A stretch of 64,000 nt of DNA from Bryopsis sp. KO-2023. Taxonomy: Eukaryota; Chlorophyta; Ulvophyceae; Bryopsidales; Bryopsidaceae. Every line of letters begins with the position of its first letter. The stretch's first letter is position 1. The translations under genes and the position numbers were made by a program. The stretch covers positions 2,112,001 through 2,176,000 of the forward strand of contig BSYQ01000007.1 in the NCBI GenBank assembly GCA_030272585.1, in the 5' to 3' direction. The notes beneath the pieces are model-generated. The model was not told the origin of the DNA and did no database searches. It saw only the letters and a program-made list of their open reading frames with translations. This document shows, piece by piece, positions 22,439 through 34,195 of the stretch.

Positions 22439-25400
22439 TCAACCCATCAGCTGAGTCATCCTTTCTTCTATTCTGTTTTTCATTTGTCGGATTTCTGACC
22501 GCTTGATCTCTTTCCCCTCCAACGATTTCACCCTTTGTGCAATGTGCTCCACCAAAGCTGCGATTTTGCTGGGACCATATTCGACGTGATGCGTTTCAGC
22601 CCAGGTCGGAATTTCCTCCCATGCATAGTAGTATGCCTGCATCAAACACACACACAACAGAAATCTTACACTTGAACAAAAAAAAACCTCATCCTGTCTT
22701 CAAATCAATCGACCGGATGCTTGCAAAAATTTCCCACCTTGATGTAGGTGTCGACGATCCGTAAATTGACCGCGGTAGATTCCGGCAGCAGCAATTTGAA
22801 GATGTTCTCGACGTAAGTGAGGTCGAGGGACATCATCGATCGACCCCCCATCGAGCATTTTTCCACACCAGAAAAACCGTCCAGCATGACTTCCCCGGCT
22901 GCCTTCATCGCATGGTCCCACATCTACGAATTTCAAAAAGGGGAAAAAACAGGATCAGCACATGAGAACAAAAATGATTTATAATAATAATAAATAATAA
23001 TTTTAATTTATTCATGCATACACTCTCCTCCATCTCAGAAAACTTGAATTTCTGTTTCTACAAACGCATATGCTGGAAGCCACCCATTGACCTCCCGAAC
23101 GGGTCATGCCACACATAAACAGGCAGACTGACAATGAAACGATGCTGGGGGCTTACATAATTCAATAAAAAATTCACAATTCAAGTTCATGGATTTCCCG
23201 GCGGAAAGGGAGGATATGTACCTGTGCGACAGCATCATCTGGAAGATTTGCATAACCGAGCAGTTCAGCGAATCGTGACACGTTTTCCCCAAGGACATGA
23301 GCCCATGGATTGTGCGACACCGAGATTTCCTCCCCGTCGTACTGCGTGGCGACGATTTGAGATGCGATCCCTTTCTCAGGATCCAGCATTTCATGCAGCA
23401 TTCGTCTCGCAGCGTTTCGGAAACCGACCTCCTTCAAATCCTCCGTCGAATCCACAGTCCTATCTCAGGGGAAACACAACAGAGTTTGGAGCAGCGATTT
23501 TCCAAGCAACCCCCCCTCCCCCTTTTTTTTCCGAAGTTTTTTCCCTTGGTGTGCTAACCTGTAGTAAGCGTCGATGGTTCTCGAAGCTGTTGGAGGTAAA
23601 AGGGTTTGGAGGACGCTCCGGGACTCCGTTAGTTGCTGAGCCAGGGTTTCGATCGAGGCTATTGCAACCACGGTTTCCTTCAAACCGTACATATTTCCGG
23701 AAGATTTGATAGCAGGTCTTTCCCAGGCACCCCCGCTGTGCACGTGGGTCGGTGTTGCATCGCCACCGGACGTAACTCCTGACAGAAAACAGAAAACAAT
23801 GCTACTCATTTTTAACATGCAAATCCACCATTGTCCTGCAAGGAAAATCTTGTTTGTACAGCAACTCCCCCCCCCCCAAAAAAAAAACAAAAAAAACAAA
23901 AACGACCAAAACACCCAAAAAAAGCCAAAAAACCGAAGAGTCGAGAATTGTTTGCGTACTCACCGCTGGATGTTCCATTTGCATTGACTTGAGCTGTCGG
24001 ATTTCCCTTGTCCCCCCTTTGAAACAGACTTTTAAAATCTTTAGTGAGTTTGCTTTCCTTTTGTTGCAACCCTGCCGCCGATTTCGCCACAGGTTTCGCA
24101 GCCCTTATTCTTTCCACCTCCTCTTTGTAAGGGCTCCAATCGCTCGTCAAAATGCGAATCAACGTCGACTTCAACCGCGTCGTCATCAAATCCTTCAAAC
24201 AGAGGTTTCAAACAAAAAAAGCATGCAATAATTTAAAAACGAATCCCTCAGGTTTCAAAGATGAACAATGAGATGGGTCATTCATCCTATTCATGTATGA
24301 AGGTTCCGATATCAAAAATTGCCAGCACAGCATACTTAAAAAAAAAAACTTAAAAAAAAAGCTGAAAAAATACTTAAAAAAACTAAAGAAAAAAAGCTGA
24401 AAAAAACCTGAAAAAAACCAAAGAAAAAAAGCTGAAAAAAAACAAAAAAACAAAAAACTTGGGGGCTTACCTCTTCCCAAATGACAGACTCCAGCGACAA
24501 GCCGCTGACAAATAAAAACACCTCCAGGAGGTAAGTGTCGAACAAATGGCACATTCCATTGAAAATGTCTTCGGATCTAGAACTCAGCGGTCTCATCAAA
24601 GACCCGTAATTCTTCATCCATTTCAACATCTGATGTGCGGAATTCGTTAAAACCACCCCACCATCCCCTGCGGAAAAAATAAATAAGAAAAATAAGAAAA
24701 CTGGATGGACAAATGCAACGAAAGAAATGTGTGTTGACAACCCCTTCCCCCCCCCAAAAAAAAAACAAACAAAAACAAAAACAAAAAACGAAAAAAAATA
24801 AATTATGAAATTATGACGCACGCAGCACAGATATTTCATTCAGAAACTAAATCTGGTCCATTCCGTACGCGACCTTTGTTTAAAAGCTGTTTTGTAATCG
24901 TTGCAAGTCCTTTTTTGTTTCAGAAGATTTCAGAAAAAAATTATTGGAAGAAAAAAAATACTGTCAATTACAACATAAAATACAATTACAATCACTGTAC
25001 TTACAATAATTACAAATACTGCCGTGTATCGTTTTTTCGCATAATTCTTAAATGAAACCAATTCTGGAAACCCACCTGATGTCTGGCCAGGCTCCGCGCT
25101 CGATTCACCCATTCTCACCATTTGTGTATCTTCGTCGATCACTTCACCAAAAAGCTCCGGGGCTTCCTCTTCCTCGTCATATTCCTCATCCCCAGTACCT
25201 TCATTTAATAATAAATAAATAAATAAATAAATGGCGATGGAATTACACGAGACAACAATTAGCACGGGCAGCCCAGGTCGCAACGGGACATGGAAACTTT
25301 CCAGTGTACAACAACAGGGTTTGGGGTGAGGACCCGGACTGTTGGTTTTGTGCGCATCGGGACCGAGTGGTGTTGGGATCTAGGAACCATTTACTATGGG

Positions 25401-28400
25401 ATTGTCCGGGGCTCGAGGATTGCAGGCGGGATAGTATCGCGGTGGTTCAACTTTTTTCATCGGAACCCCTGATTTGGCAGGAGGGGATGTTTGCTTCGGA
25501 AATTGGGTTAAGGGTACTAGTGGAATTTTGTGTTCGTATGTACAATTTACGCGCTGACTCGGAAGAAGGGTGATTTTTATTCTAGCAGGTTGTTTTTGGG
25601 AGTAAATTCGGGACAGGGGTAGTACAGACAATTATTATTAGAGTGGAGGGCCCATATCACTCATCTGTATAGTGGACGGGCTACATGGGGCGGTTTGCCT
25701 CGATGTAACACATTTGAAAAAAATAAATAATACTTCTTTCATATTTTATTTAAGAATAAATTGACCAGTACCTTCATTTTATTGAAGTAAAATAAAAAGC
25801 ACCACCTTGTCCTCGTTATTTAAGGGGAAAAAAAAAGTAAAAAAAGAGAAAATCCATAGGAAAAAATCCTGTCAATTTCTGTGCAGCGTTAAGTGTCGAG
25901 ACAAGCAGATACCGATCCATTGAAAACTGGTACATTATATTGACTCATTATTATTATACTGATTGTTTGAATATTGTATTTTCCCCTTTTTGAATTCCCT
26001 TTTGAATCAATGAATTTGTTTCTGGATGCACACCTTTTCTGGACAAGCTGAAACTCGGAAAACTCTCGGTGCTTTGTCTCGACCACACGTTATCCCCCCT
26101 GGTCACACCATGCTCATCGACATCCAGCCGTTGACTGGCCCCGTCTTCCCCCATATTAGTAGCCCCTCCGAAACCAAGCATCAAGCCACGCTTATCTTTT
26201 TTCCTTCTCTTCCGAGGGGACCCCTCAGGTCTGAACGGATTGCCCCTACAAAAACAATTCCAAAATATCTGTGATTAATAACCTGGACTTGAAAAATCCT
26301 AGCCTTTCCCAAACTTAAAATCAGCGAAGAGTCGAAAACAAGCGACTGAAATCTATCGAGCATGCCAAAAAAGGTTCAGGGGAAAAGGAGGGGGGACCTC
26401 AAAAAATTCAAGTATCGTCTTACGAACAGCTATGCCAAATCAAATCAATCATTTGGAGTGTGATTTTAACTCCAAATCACTGTCGTTTTTTTTTTAATAA
26501 ACAGCTGCATAGAGCTCAGCATCTTCCCCCACTAAATTGACCAAGTCTGCCGGCATTTATTTCGCTGCTCACCTGTCGACCCACGATTCGAAATCTGACG
26601 CATCAAAATCGTCTTCTGGGTAAATTTCAAACACACTGGGGCTGTTGAGCACGTCTCTGAGACTCATGTTTGCCATGTTTCCGCTCGCAACTCCTTCGCT
26701 CAGGGACAAATCCGAGCGAAACCCAGTGCCATCAAAGTGACTCGAGATGTTCACAAACTGCTCCGATTTCAGCAATATCTCCATCGCCTGTCCAGAAAAG
26801 AGGTAACACACACTCACACAAATGAATGCCATATTTGCTATATTTGTAAGCATATTCATATTCATATTTTTCTTTATTTTTTTGTGTCTAAATTATTGCC
26901 AAATCATGACATAAGAGTTGCATGAGTTTTTCACAACATTACAAAAAAAACCAATCAACGTTGAGAGGACCAGCAGCAACACTCAGGTTTCGAGAAACCC
27001 TACTGTCGCATTTCCTATTATCATCGAGACACACACTCCATCAGCGATGACGCCGGTGCATTACCTCCAAATTGGTTTGATGGTAAGTTTCAAAAAACTT
27101 TCCGCATTGAATGGTGATCGTGGACCGCAAAACCTCGGACTCTTCTTGAATGAAAGCTTCCCCCGCTGATAAAAATCGTTGGCACCACTCCATCACCTGC
27201 TCACACAAACCGAATCCTCTTTATCCTTTTCCATGTTATTCGAACGTGAATATTATTTCATGGTTTCATAGCAAAAAACTTCATGGCTACTGTTTTTCTG
27301 TAACTTTTTTTGGGGGAAAACACACACACACACAAACACAGCACAGGTACGACATATATTCGCAAACCTCCCAACTCACTCGCAAACACAAGCTCTAGAC
27401 CAACTTACACACCCGGCCGCACGTTGATACGTCAATATGGTTTCTCCTTTTTTCCATTAAAAAAACAAAAACAAAAAAAAGGTACCTGCAAGAAATGGTC
27501 TCCTTCGAAAGCTGCCGGTCCGCTCAGTAAATCTCTGACTTTTCGAGCGGCAGCATCCCAGACCACTTTTCTCGAACTGACCAGAGTGTCGTGAACGGAG
27601 CCCATCACTTCGACCATCCCGCTGTCATCATCTATATCCTGACGCCACAACCAAGTCCCTCATTGCAAGCATATGTATCGAACGTTTAATCTGAGGGAGA
27701 AAAAAAAAAAGGCTCCTAATGCTACAACCGACAAAACGATGGACCTCCCACAGCCAACCTGCATTCAATATCACTCAAATTCCAGAAGAAAGGTTCACGA
27801 GAAGCTTCTCAGAAGTTGGAGAGAAGGACCACTTCAAACATTCCAAGAAATCCAAAAAATATAAAATATAAAAAAATCCAAATCTCTTCAGCCAGGGGGG
27901 GTTCGCCTGCAAATTCAATGAATTCATATCTTTTCTAATTACGAATGCGATTGCTTTCCATCGGGACGCTTCATTATACCTTGGGGGTGGTCCGTCCAGG
28001 GGAATCCTCCCCCTGCATATCCGTCCCTTCAGAAACGCTCCCCCTCGCCGATGCGATCTCACTCGCCATTTGTTTGAGCATCATTTCGTGCCATTTGGCC
28101 ATGTTCTGATAGCTGCACATCGCATCGTACAGCACCTCCAGCATTTTGGCCAGGCAAGGCCTGAGCAAATCGAAGGGGAGGGCTTGGCACATGTCGGTGA
28201 ATTTTGCCTCGCCCCGTCCGCTCAAGAGCTCCTCCGCGAGGTTGGGTTTCGTGACAATCAAGGAGCGCACGACTTTCCTGGAGTTCATTATGATGCTGTC
28301 TTGAAAAGCGTGCAGCACTTTGGCGGAGACCTCTTGGTTGGTTATGTTTTGAAACATGAAACCTTGGAGCACCTGGTGGGGAAATGCACGAATAAAAGAA

Positions 28401-30509
28401 GAAAGAAAACAATGAAGCGATATGGTGTGTAAATCCATCCTGGGTGTGACCAAGGTGTTGGAGTCGTCGTTTAGTTTTTTCCCCCCAGCTTTCGGAAAAG
28501 GTGAAAAAAAAGGAAAATTACCCTTTTGTACTCATCCGGTCGGAAATCCATGCAGACCGCTTGAAGAGCATTTTCCACTCGCATCACGGTTTCCTCGCAC
28601 AGAGTGTTGACCGTTTTGTTCAAATCCACTGCGACCTGAAATTCATGACATGGGGATGAGTTCTAAGTTAAAAAACACGCCGAAAACCAGACAATGAAAA
28701 TCTGTTCAGTAAATAAATTTGTTAAAAGTAGCTGAATGCTGTTTTCGGGGTGGGGAGGGGGCGTGCATTTGTTTTGATTGTTAGGAAAAGAATAGCAACT
28801 ACCTGGCACAAAAAAACAAATTCTGATAAATAGAAACGTGTTATTATTTTTTTTGTTTTTTATTTTAGTCTAGATGCAGCACCGTAACATCGCCCAGGGA
28901 CTCCAAATGGTCGAAGCATTCTGCACACCGCATGAAAGCTTCAGCATATTCTCCGCTCTCTTGAGCTTCCCTGAACCAAAGCCACAGCAACTAGAAATTA
29001 AAACAATTTTTTTTTAGCAAGAATATCCTGAAATCAGGCAGAGATAATTCCATCAACAGAAACCAAATTCTTTTTTTTTTTCGACCTGGAATTCTGTCAA
29101 CCCAAACAGATTCAACATTCATATATCTTCCTTTTTTTACACAGAGATCCAAATTTTTCTGGGGAAATCAGGGCTTGTAATCCTTTTGCGTTTTTCTAAC
29201 TTCATCAAGAAAATTCCACCAATTTAATAGAAGGGAAAAACTGATATATATTTATATTTATTATGACTTTAGAGTGCAGTGAGTGCAGATTTAACTCGAT
29301 CGTTGAAATCAATTCTTTCTAATCTTTTTAATTTTTTCTCCATTTTTTTCTTCTTTCAGTAAAAGAAATGCTCCAAATTTCCTATGCATCCCTCTCGCAT
29401 TACTTGAGAGTCTGCTTGAGCCGCTGCGTGTGCTGGAGTTTCGACAGTTGTTCTAGAATTCCCATGTAGCCTTGCTTTTGTTGAGTTTGCTTTGCGATTC
29501 TCATGTTCGTTTTGACCTCGTCCAGGGCGAACCGCAAATTCACTCGAGCATTACAAGTGACGATGTGTGCTTGCTGAAAGAAATCATATAAAAAAACGAC
29601 ACACAATCCACACTACGTTATTTCTCTTCCTTCGCCTCAACCATCTTTCCAAATTTTCAAAAATTTAGACACTGAGCATCGTTTTTTTTTTTCCTTTCAG
29701 AGGAGAGAATTGCCTTGTGTGTGTTTTGTTTTATACAAAAATTTGACTAAATTTTGACAGGCTGAGGGGGGATGGAGCAAACCTGTAGGTCAGACTCCAC
29801 AGAAGCTACGGTGCTGATCCCTTGCACAAAGCTGTCATGATTTTCCAGCACATGGGTTGATAATTGCGCGCTGACAACCTGCAAAGAGGAAAAAAAACAA
29901 CAACAAACCGACCTTAATCCACACCTTTTTATTTGGTTACTACATAATAAATGAGCTGCAAAGAAAAAACACATGTCACTCTTATTTCAAGGCACCCCCA
30001 CACTCCGATGCCTGTCCCCACTTTTCCTCTAAAGGGCGAGAAAAACACGGCAGTTCTTGAAAATAAAAGCTATCTTCTGGAACCCCTTTGAAAACCATTG
30101 AAGTTCATTTGGCATGTTGAGATTTGTTTTTCACCTCAAGAGCAGAAGCCAGCTTATCCACGACGCTGTCGAGCTCTTCTTGCCCGACGTTCGACGGCAA
30201 AGACTTGAGTTCGTGGGAGAGCGGGTCGAAGTCTGGCGAAAAATAGCCTTCGTCCAAGGTCGCCAGAACATCCACAGATTTTTGGCTGAGAGGGGCAGGG
30301 ACTTTCTGATAAGGAGGCAACTCTTCCGATACCTTCGACTTGACGCTTTCTTCGCTGCGCTTCAAGCTCTTGGAAGACGCATGCGGTCGAGGAATTTTCG
30401 AAGTGATGCTCCCTATCCGCTGGTTTAGTTTCGAGAGCAAGGGCTTTTGACGCCAACTTGCGGAGCCCGTCCTTCGATGCTTCCCGCTTCCCGACGGCGC
30501 GTCAGACAT
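22439..30509 (-). CDS. VPS50: VPS50/syndetin, EARP tethering complex subunit
   Basis: Seventeen exons on the minus strand: 30509-30135, 29878-29783, 29573-29404, 28970-28883, 28635-28522, 28372-27980, 27638-27486, 27196-27065, 26787-26573, 26245-26034, 25198-25076, 24667-24471, 24192-23964, 23778-23559, 23459-23222, 22923-22738, 22636-22439; all phases agree, 1112 residues (human ~960). The N-terminal signature is YFSPDFDPLSHELKSLPS, then ENHDSFVQGISTVASVESDL and LKQTLKEAQESGEYAEAF, matching YFDPDFDAV..LENLP and the following coiled coil of VPS50. The C-terminal part (KCSMGGRSMMSLDL, then VDTYIKAYYYAWEEIPTW) matches the DUF2451 region. VPS50 joins VPS51-53 in EARP to tether endosomal recycling vesicles. 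Residues ~580-690 are a low-complexity acidic/basic insert. Intron 10 holds a LINE fragment that abuts exon 11. Confidence 0.92.
25192..25206. repeat. 15-bp target duplication, copy 1 (overlaps VPS50 exon 11 acceptor)
   Basis: This is identical to 25765-25779. Its first seven bases are the first bases of exon 11 read on the minus strand, and it contains the AG acceptor. The copy nearer the coding sequence is the one now used. Confidence 0.7.
25207..25764 (+). mobile_element. 5'-truncated LINE (non-LTR retrotransposon) fragment in VPS50 intron 10
   Basis: On the plus strand, opposite to VPS50, a frame from about 25238 to 25573 reads RQQLARAAQVATGHGNF, then YNNRV, then CWFC and NHLLWDCPGLE. 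This is the C-terminal end of a LINE polyprotein: the TGHGxF motif followed by a zinc-binding C-x2-C...H...C. The upstream RT is missing, so the copy is 5'-truncated. A 3' UTR of ~190 bp follows. A 15-bp direct repeat flanks it, CCAGTACCTTCATTT at 25192-25206 and 25765-25779, a plausible target-site duplication. The left edge has a TAAA/AAT-repeat filler. Confidence 0.7.
25765..25779. repeat. 15-bp target duplication, copy 2 (displaced old splice acceptor)
   Basis: This is the second copy of CCAGTACCTTCATTT. Read on the minus strand it ends the ancestral intron with ...AAATGAAG followed by GTACTGG, the same bases that begin exon 11. A duplicate, now decoy, acceptor is therefore left ~570 bp upstream of the working one. 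Confidence 0.65.
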
Positions 30510-31135
30510 CGCACTCTTCCCTCAGAAGGAAACACGCCAGGGGAAAGAGACAGATCCTGCCGGGATCTCCACCCAGCGACGCTTCCAGTACGTTGTTTCG
30601 GCTTTTTTTTTTAACTCTTTTTTTGTTTATCGCTCACGCCCCAACAGTGGACTCCACGTTTCGAAGGCGGTTGTGGCGATGCGTATATGGCGCCACTTCC
30701 ACGTGCGCCCGAAAGCCAAAGTCGTTTTCTTGTAGCGTTTTTCTCAGAGGGCCGAAGAGGCCAACGGGTACGTCTTTACTTCGACTGCCAGAGTCGGTCG
30801 ATGGGGTGTGGAAAACTGGCGAGTCGAAAATTACTACACCCCCAAATCGGCTGTTACAAATTTCCACAGGTGGTGGGGAACGATCGACGAATTCCTTTCA
30901 ACGAACCCGTCTTGATTCGATTTTTGGCTCCAGTCGGGGAGGGCAAGATGCGCTGCGCGTGTTCGAGTGTGGAGGCCTATGTATTCGAGAGCGTCGAATG
31001 GAAGCCTTCTCGTTTGGGCAAGAAAGTCAAGGTGAGGGTGCGGGGTATATTCGAACCAACGTGACGCGACGCACGTTCCGTGGCCTCCTTGCTTCTTTGC
31101 GTGAGTCGTCTTTTCTCTTCGAAAGGTCTGCGAAA
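30510..31135. promoter_or_regulatory. divergent promoter / 5' UTR region
   Basis: It lies between the start codons of VPS50 (-) and the kinase-like/M23/aminotransferase gene (+). Plus-strand frames stay open through this stretch. A possible intron in the plus gene's leader runs from a GTGAGGGT donor at 31031 to an AAAG acceptor near 31129, and joining it does not keep either upstream frame, so I treat the stretch as non-coding. A hidden first coding exon cannot be excluded. Confidence 0.4.
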
Positions 31136-34100
31136 ATGCCGCTCGGCGCTCCACGAATGGCGAGAGCGGAGGCTGGGTTAGGCGCCGAGGACAGTTGGGG
31201 AACAGATGCGGGATTATCCCACGTGCTGCGAGACGAGTTTGGTTTCGGAAACCTTCGCCTCCTCCGAGACACGACTCTTAACGGGCATCGTCACGTGGAC
31301 TTCGATGCCGGAGGTTTAGGACGCATATGTGTGTCAGTGACGGAAGAAAGCGTCGAGAAATTCGATTTGGTGACGCTGGAGGAGGGAAGGTCGTCGCCCC
31401 AACTTGACCTCCCCCAAGCGATCCCGACGAAACTGGGTAACAAGGTGGCTCTCTGGCTGGATGGTTCGGGAGAGGAGAAGCGTGTGTCGGTTTCGAGGTG
31501 TTGCAAGGGAATGTCATGGAAAGACGCCCGTCCAAAGACGTCGAGGGTTTTCGAGACTTTGGGTGCGGCCCTGGGTGACGTCTGCCATTCAAATCTCATC
31601 GAAACCGGGGGGCTTGACAACGGGTGCTCAACCGACGTCGATGACGTCGCTGACTTTCTGAAAACGTTTGCGCTCCACGACAGGAAACAGCTGGACAAAA
31701 CCACCATTGACGCATTGAATAGATTTGCTTCGCTGGAGGCGTCGGTTCCTTCTCATATTTTTCGCTCGACTGTGGGGTTCACTTCATCGAATGCGTTTTT
31801 GGTTGGGGAGGACAGCCGACTTGGTGTGGTTGGCTTGAGTCACGTGTGCGACGTGGTTCAATGCAGCGTCGTGGAGGCTTTGGCAAAGCTTGTGGGGGAA
31901 GCAGTCCAGTTCACAGCGGACCCACTAGCTGCTGCGTGCTTTGTTGTGAAAGGATTTCACGATTCTTGCCCATTGCAGGAGAATGAATTGGCTCATCTGT
32001 ATGCCTTGGTGGGGACAGGGCTGGGCTCACTCATAGTCCATGGTCGTAGCGGTGTGGAGAGCGAAACCACCAAACTGGCTAGAATTGGACTTGCAAAATG
32101 GGCCAAAATTTCCCCTTCCATTGCCCACTATGCATTTCGAGATGCATGTGATTTTGAGCCCTGTCCCCACCGCCATTCTTTTGACGCCTGGGTGGAGAGA
32201 AATCAAGGTTCCTTTTCCTCGATGTTCGATTTTGACATGAATGAGGAACCCCGGCTGGTGTTCGACTTCGGGGTGGAGGGCATGGCGCTCAAATACTTGG
32301 AGTGCCTGGACAATGTCGAAATGTCGGCTCGCCATGTGCGCGCTGACATGAGCATTGCGGGTTGCAGATATGGTGTGGGCCGCTACTTGGAGCCCCGGCT
32401 GGTGTACACCAGCGAAGCTTACATGGCTATGGGAATTGAAAGGCCGATCACCAGAACGGTTCATCTGGGCATTGACCTGTTCGTCGAAGCGGGGGCGCCG
32501 GTACGTACCCCTGTTGCTGGTGTTGTGCACAGTTTCCAAGACAATGCGGATGACCGAGACTATGGCCCGACAGTGATTCTGGAACACAAGGTAGCACCAG
32601 AGTTGACTTTTTACTCGTTGTTTGGGCACTTGTCTCAAGAATCGCTGAAGCGGAAGGAGGTGGGAATGCATGTGGGAGCTGGTGAAGTGATCGGGTGGGT
32701 TGGGGCACAGGAGGTGAATGGAGGGTGGGCCCCACATGTTCATTTTCAGTTGATGCTGGACATGTGCGATTGCAAAGGCGATTTCGTTGGAGGGGCGTAC
32801 CCACACATGAAACGGGTGTATGCTAGCCTGTGCCCAGATCCGAACTCCTTGTTGGGAATGAAAGGGGGTGGCCTGGATGTGTTTGTCACGTCGGTGGCGG
32901 ATACGTTTGCCAAGAGGGAGGAGCTGCTGGGCAACCATCAAGTCATGCTGTTTGGGAAGACGCCTTTACGGCTGGTTCGAGGTTTCATGCAGTACTTGTA
33001 TGATGACCAAGGCCGGCATTTCCTCGACATGTACAATAACGTGCAGCATGTGGGACACCAGAATCCGAGGGTAGTGAGAGCAGGCCAGCAGCAAATGGAG
33101 ACCCTGAATGTCAACTCTCGATACTTGAACGACAATTTGATCGAGTGTGCGGAGGAGCTGGTGGCCACAATGCCGGAGCCATTGCAGGTCTGTTATTTTG
33201 TGAATTCAGGGAGCGAGGCAAATGAACTTGCCTTACGGCTGGCAAGGTGTTACACTGGGCGTAGGGATATGATCGTAGTGGAGGGGGGCTATCATGGGAA
33301 CACCAGCGGATGTGCTGCTTTGAGTTCGTACAAGTTTGACAAACCTGGTGGGGGTGGGCCTGAGGATTGGGTGCATGTTCTTCCTCTGCCGGATAGCTAC
33401 CGAGGCATACATCAAGGTGCCGATTCTGGCCCCAGGTATGTGGATGGAGCAACAGCAATGCTGCGAGATCTGGAAGGGAGTGGAGTGTCGCCTTGTGGTT
33501 TTATCTGTGAGGGGGTTTTGAGCTGTGCGGGGCAAATCGTCCCACCAACTGGGTATTTGCAAGGGGTTTATGGTGCGGTGAGACGCTACGGTGGGGTTTG
33601 TATTGCTGATGAAGTGCAAACTGGATTTGGAAGGGTGGGAACTCATTATTGGGCTTTCCAGACTCACGGAGTTTTGCCAGATATCGTGACCTTGGGAAAG
33701 CCGATGGGTAACGGACACCCCATCGGTGCAGTCGTAACAACACGGGACATTGCGGAGGCGTTTTCCGAAATGACAGGATATTTCAACACATTCGGGGGTA
33801 ATCCGGTGTCTGCTAGAGTTGCTTTGGAGGTCATGGAAGTGGTCCGGCAGGAAAACCTCCAGGAACATGCTAAGGAGATGGGTTTGGTATTGGAGGCAGG
33901 GTTGTGTGGGTTGAGGGACAGACATGCGGTTGTCGGTGATGTGAGGGGGCTGGGCCTGTTTTGGGGAATCGACTTTGTCGAAGGCAGGAATCGAACCCCC
34001 GCCAAAGAGCATGCATCTTATGTAATGGAGAGATTGAAGGATTGTGGAATTTTAGTTGGTGTGGATGGAATGCAAGAAAATGTGGTGAAAATCAAGCCCC

Positions 34101-34195
34101 CCTTGGTCGTTACCAAAGCTGATATTGCTACTTTTTTGGAGGCCTTTGAGGTGGTGCTGAACGATGATTTCATGCAGTTGCACCCAGAAAAGTAG
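31136..34195 (+). CDS. degenerate APH kinase - M23 peptidase - class III aminotransferase fusion
   Basis: Uninterrupted 3-kb frame, 1019 residues from ATG 31136 (MPLGAPRMARAEAG). Three parts are visible. Residues ~20-390 resemble the aminoglycoside-phosphotransferase/hydroxylysine-kinase fold, best seen near its C-terminal end (AHYAFRDACDFEPCPH). Residues ~420-590 are a LytM/M23 metallopeptidase with both zinc motifs, HxxxD (His443, Asp447) and HxH (His534, His536). Residues ~597-1010 are a class III PLP aminotransferase of the AGXT2L/ethanolamine-phosphate phospho-lyase type, with the PLP lysine in LGKPMGNGHP (Lys855) and DEVQTGFGR. Fusions of these three modules are known in bacteria; the lyase removes phosphate and ammonia from phosphoethanolamine or phosphohydroxylysine. 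Here the kinase catalytic loop and the Mg-binding IDFGD segment are replaced (VGFTSSN, GLSHVCD), so the kinase should be inactive. The lack of introns suggests late acquisition. Confidence 0.83.
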   Translation: MPLGAPRMARAEAGLGAEDSWGTDAGLSHVLRDEFGFGNLRLLRDTTLNGHRHVDFDAGGLGRICVSVTEESVEKFDLVTLEEGRSSPQLDLPQAIPTKLGNKVALWLDGSGEEKRVSVSRCCKGMSWKDARPKTSRVFETLGAALGDVCHSNLIETGGLDNGCSTDVDDVADFLKTFALHDRKQLDKTTIDALNRFASLEASVPSHIFRSTVGFTSSNAFLVGEDSRLGVVGLSHVCDVVQCSVVEALAKLVGEAVQFTADPLAAACFVVKGFHDSCPLQENELAHLYALVGTGLGSLIVHGRSGVESETTKLARIGLAKWAKISPSIAHYAFRDACDFEPCPHRHSFDAWVERNQGSFSSMFDFDMNEEPRLVFDFGVEGMALKYLECLDNVEMSARHVRADMSIAGCRYGVGRYLEPRLVYTSEAYMAMGIERPITRTVHLGIDLFVEAGAPVRTPVAGVVHSFQDNADDRDYGPTVILEHKVAPELTFYSLFGHLSQESLKRKEVGMHVGAGEVIGWVGAQEVNGGWAPHVHFQLMLDMCDCKGDFVGGAYPHMKRVYASLCPDPNSLLGMKGGGLDVFVTSVADTFAKREELLGNHQVMLFGKTPLRLVRGFMQYLYDDQGRHFLDMYNNVQHVGHQNPRVVRAGQQQMETLNVNSRYLNDNLIECAEELVATMPEPLQVCYFVNSGSEANELALRLARCYTGRRDMIVVEGGYHGNTSGCAALSSYKFDKPGGGGPEDWVHVLPLPDSYRGIHQGADSGPRYVDGATAMLRDLEGSGVSPCGFICEGVLSCAGQIVPPTGYLQGVYGAVRRYGGVCIADEVQTGFGRVGTHYWAFQTHGVLPDIVTLGKPMGNGHPIGAVVTTRDIAEAFSEMTGYFNTFGGNPVSARVALEVMEVVRQENLQEHAKEMGLVLEAGLCGLRDRHAVVGDVRGLGLFWGIDFVEGRNRTPAKEHASYVMERLKDCGILVGVDGMQENVVKIKPPLVVTKADIATFLEAFEVVLNDDFMQLHPEK

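Noticed and set aside
30458..31135. Extension of the aminotransferase fusion frame upstream to 30458
   Set aside because: The open frame overlaps the VPS50 start and has no conserved features. The first ATG before recognisable sequence is 31136.
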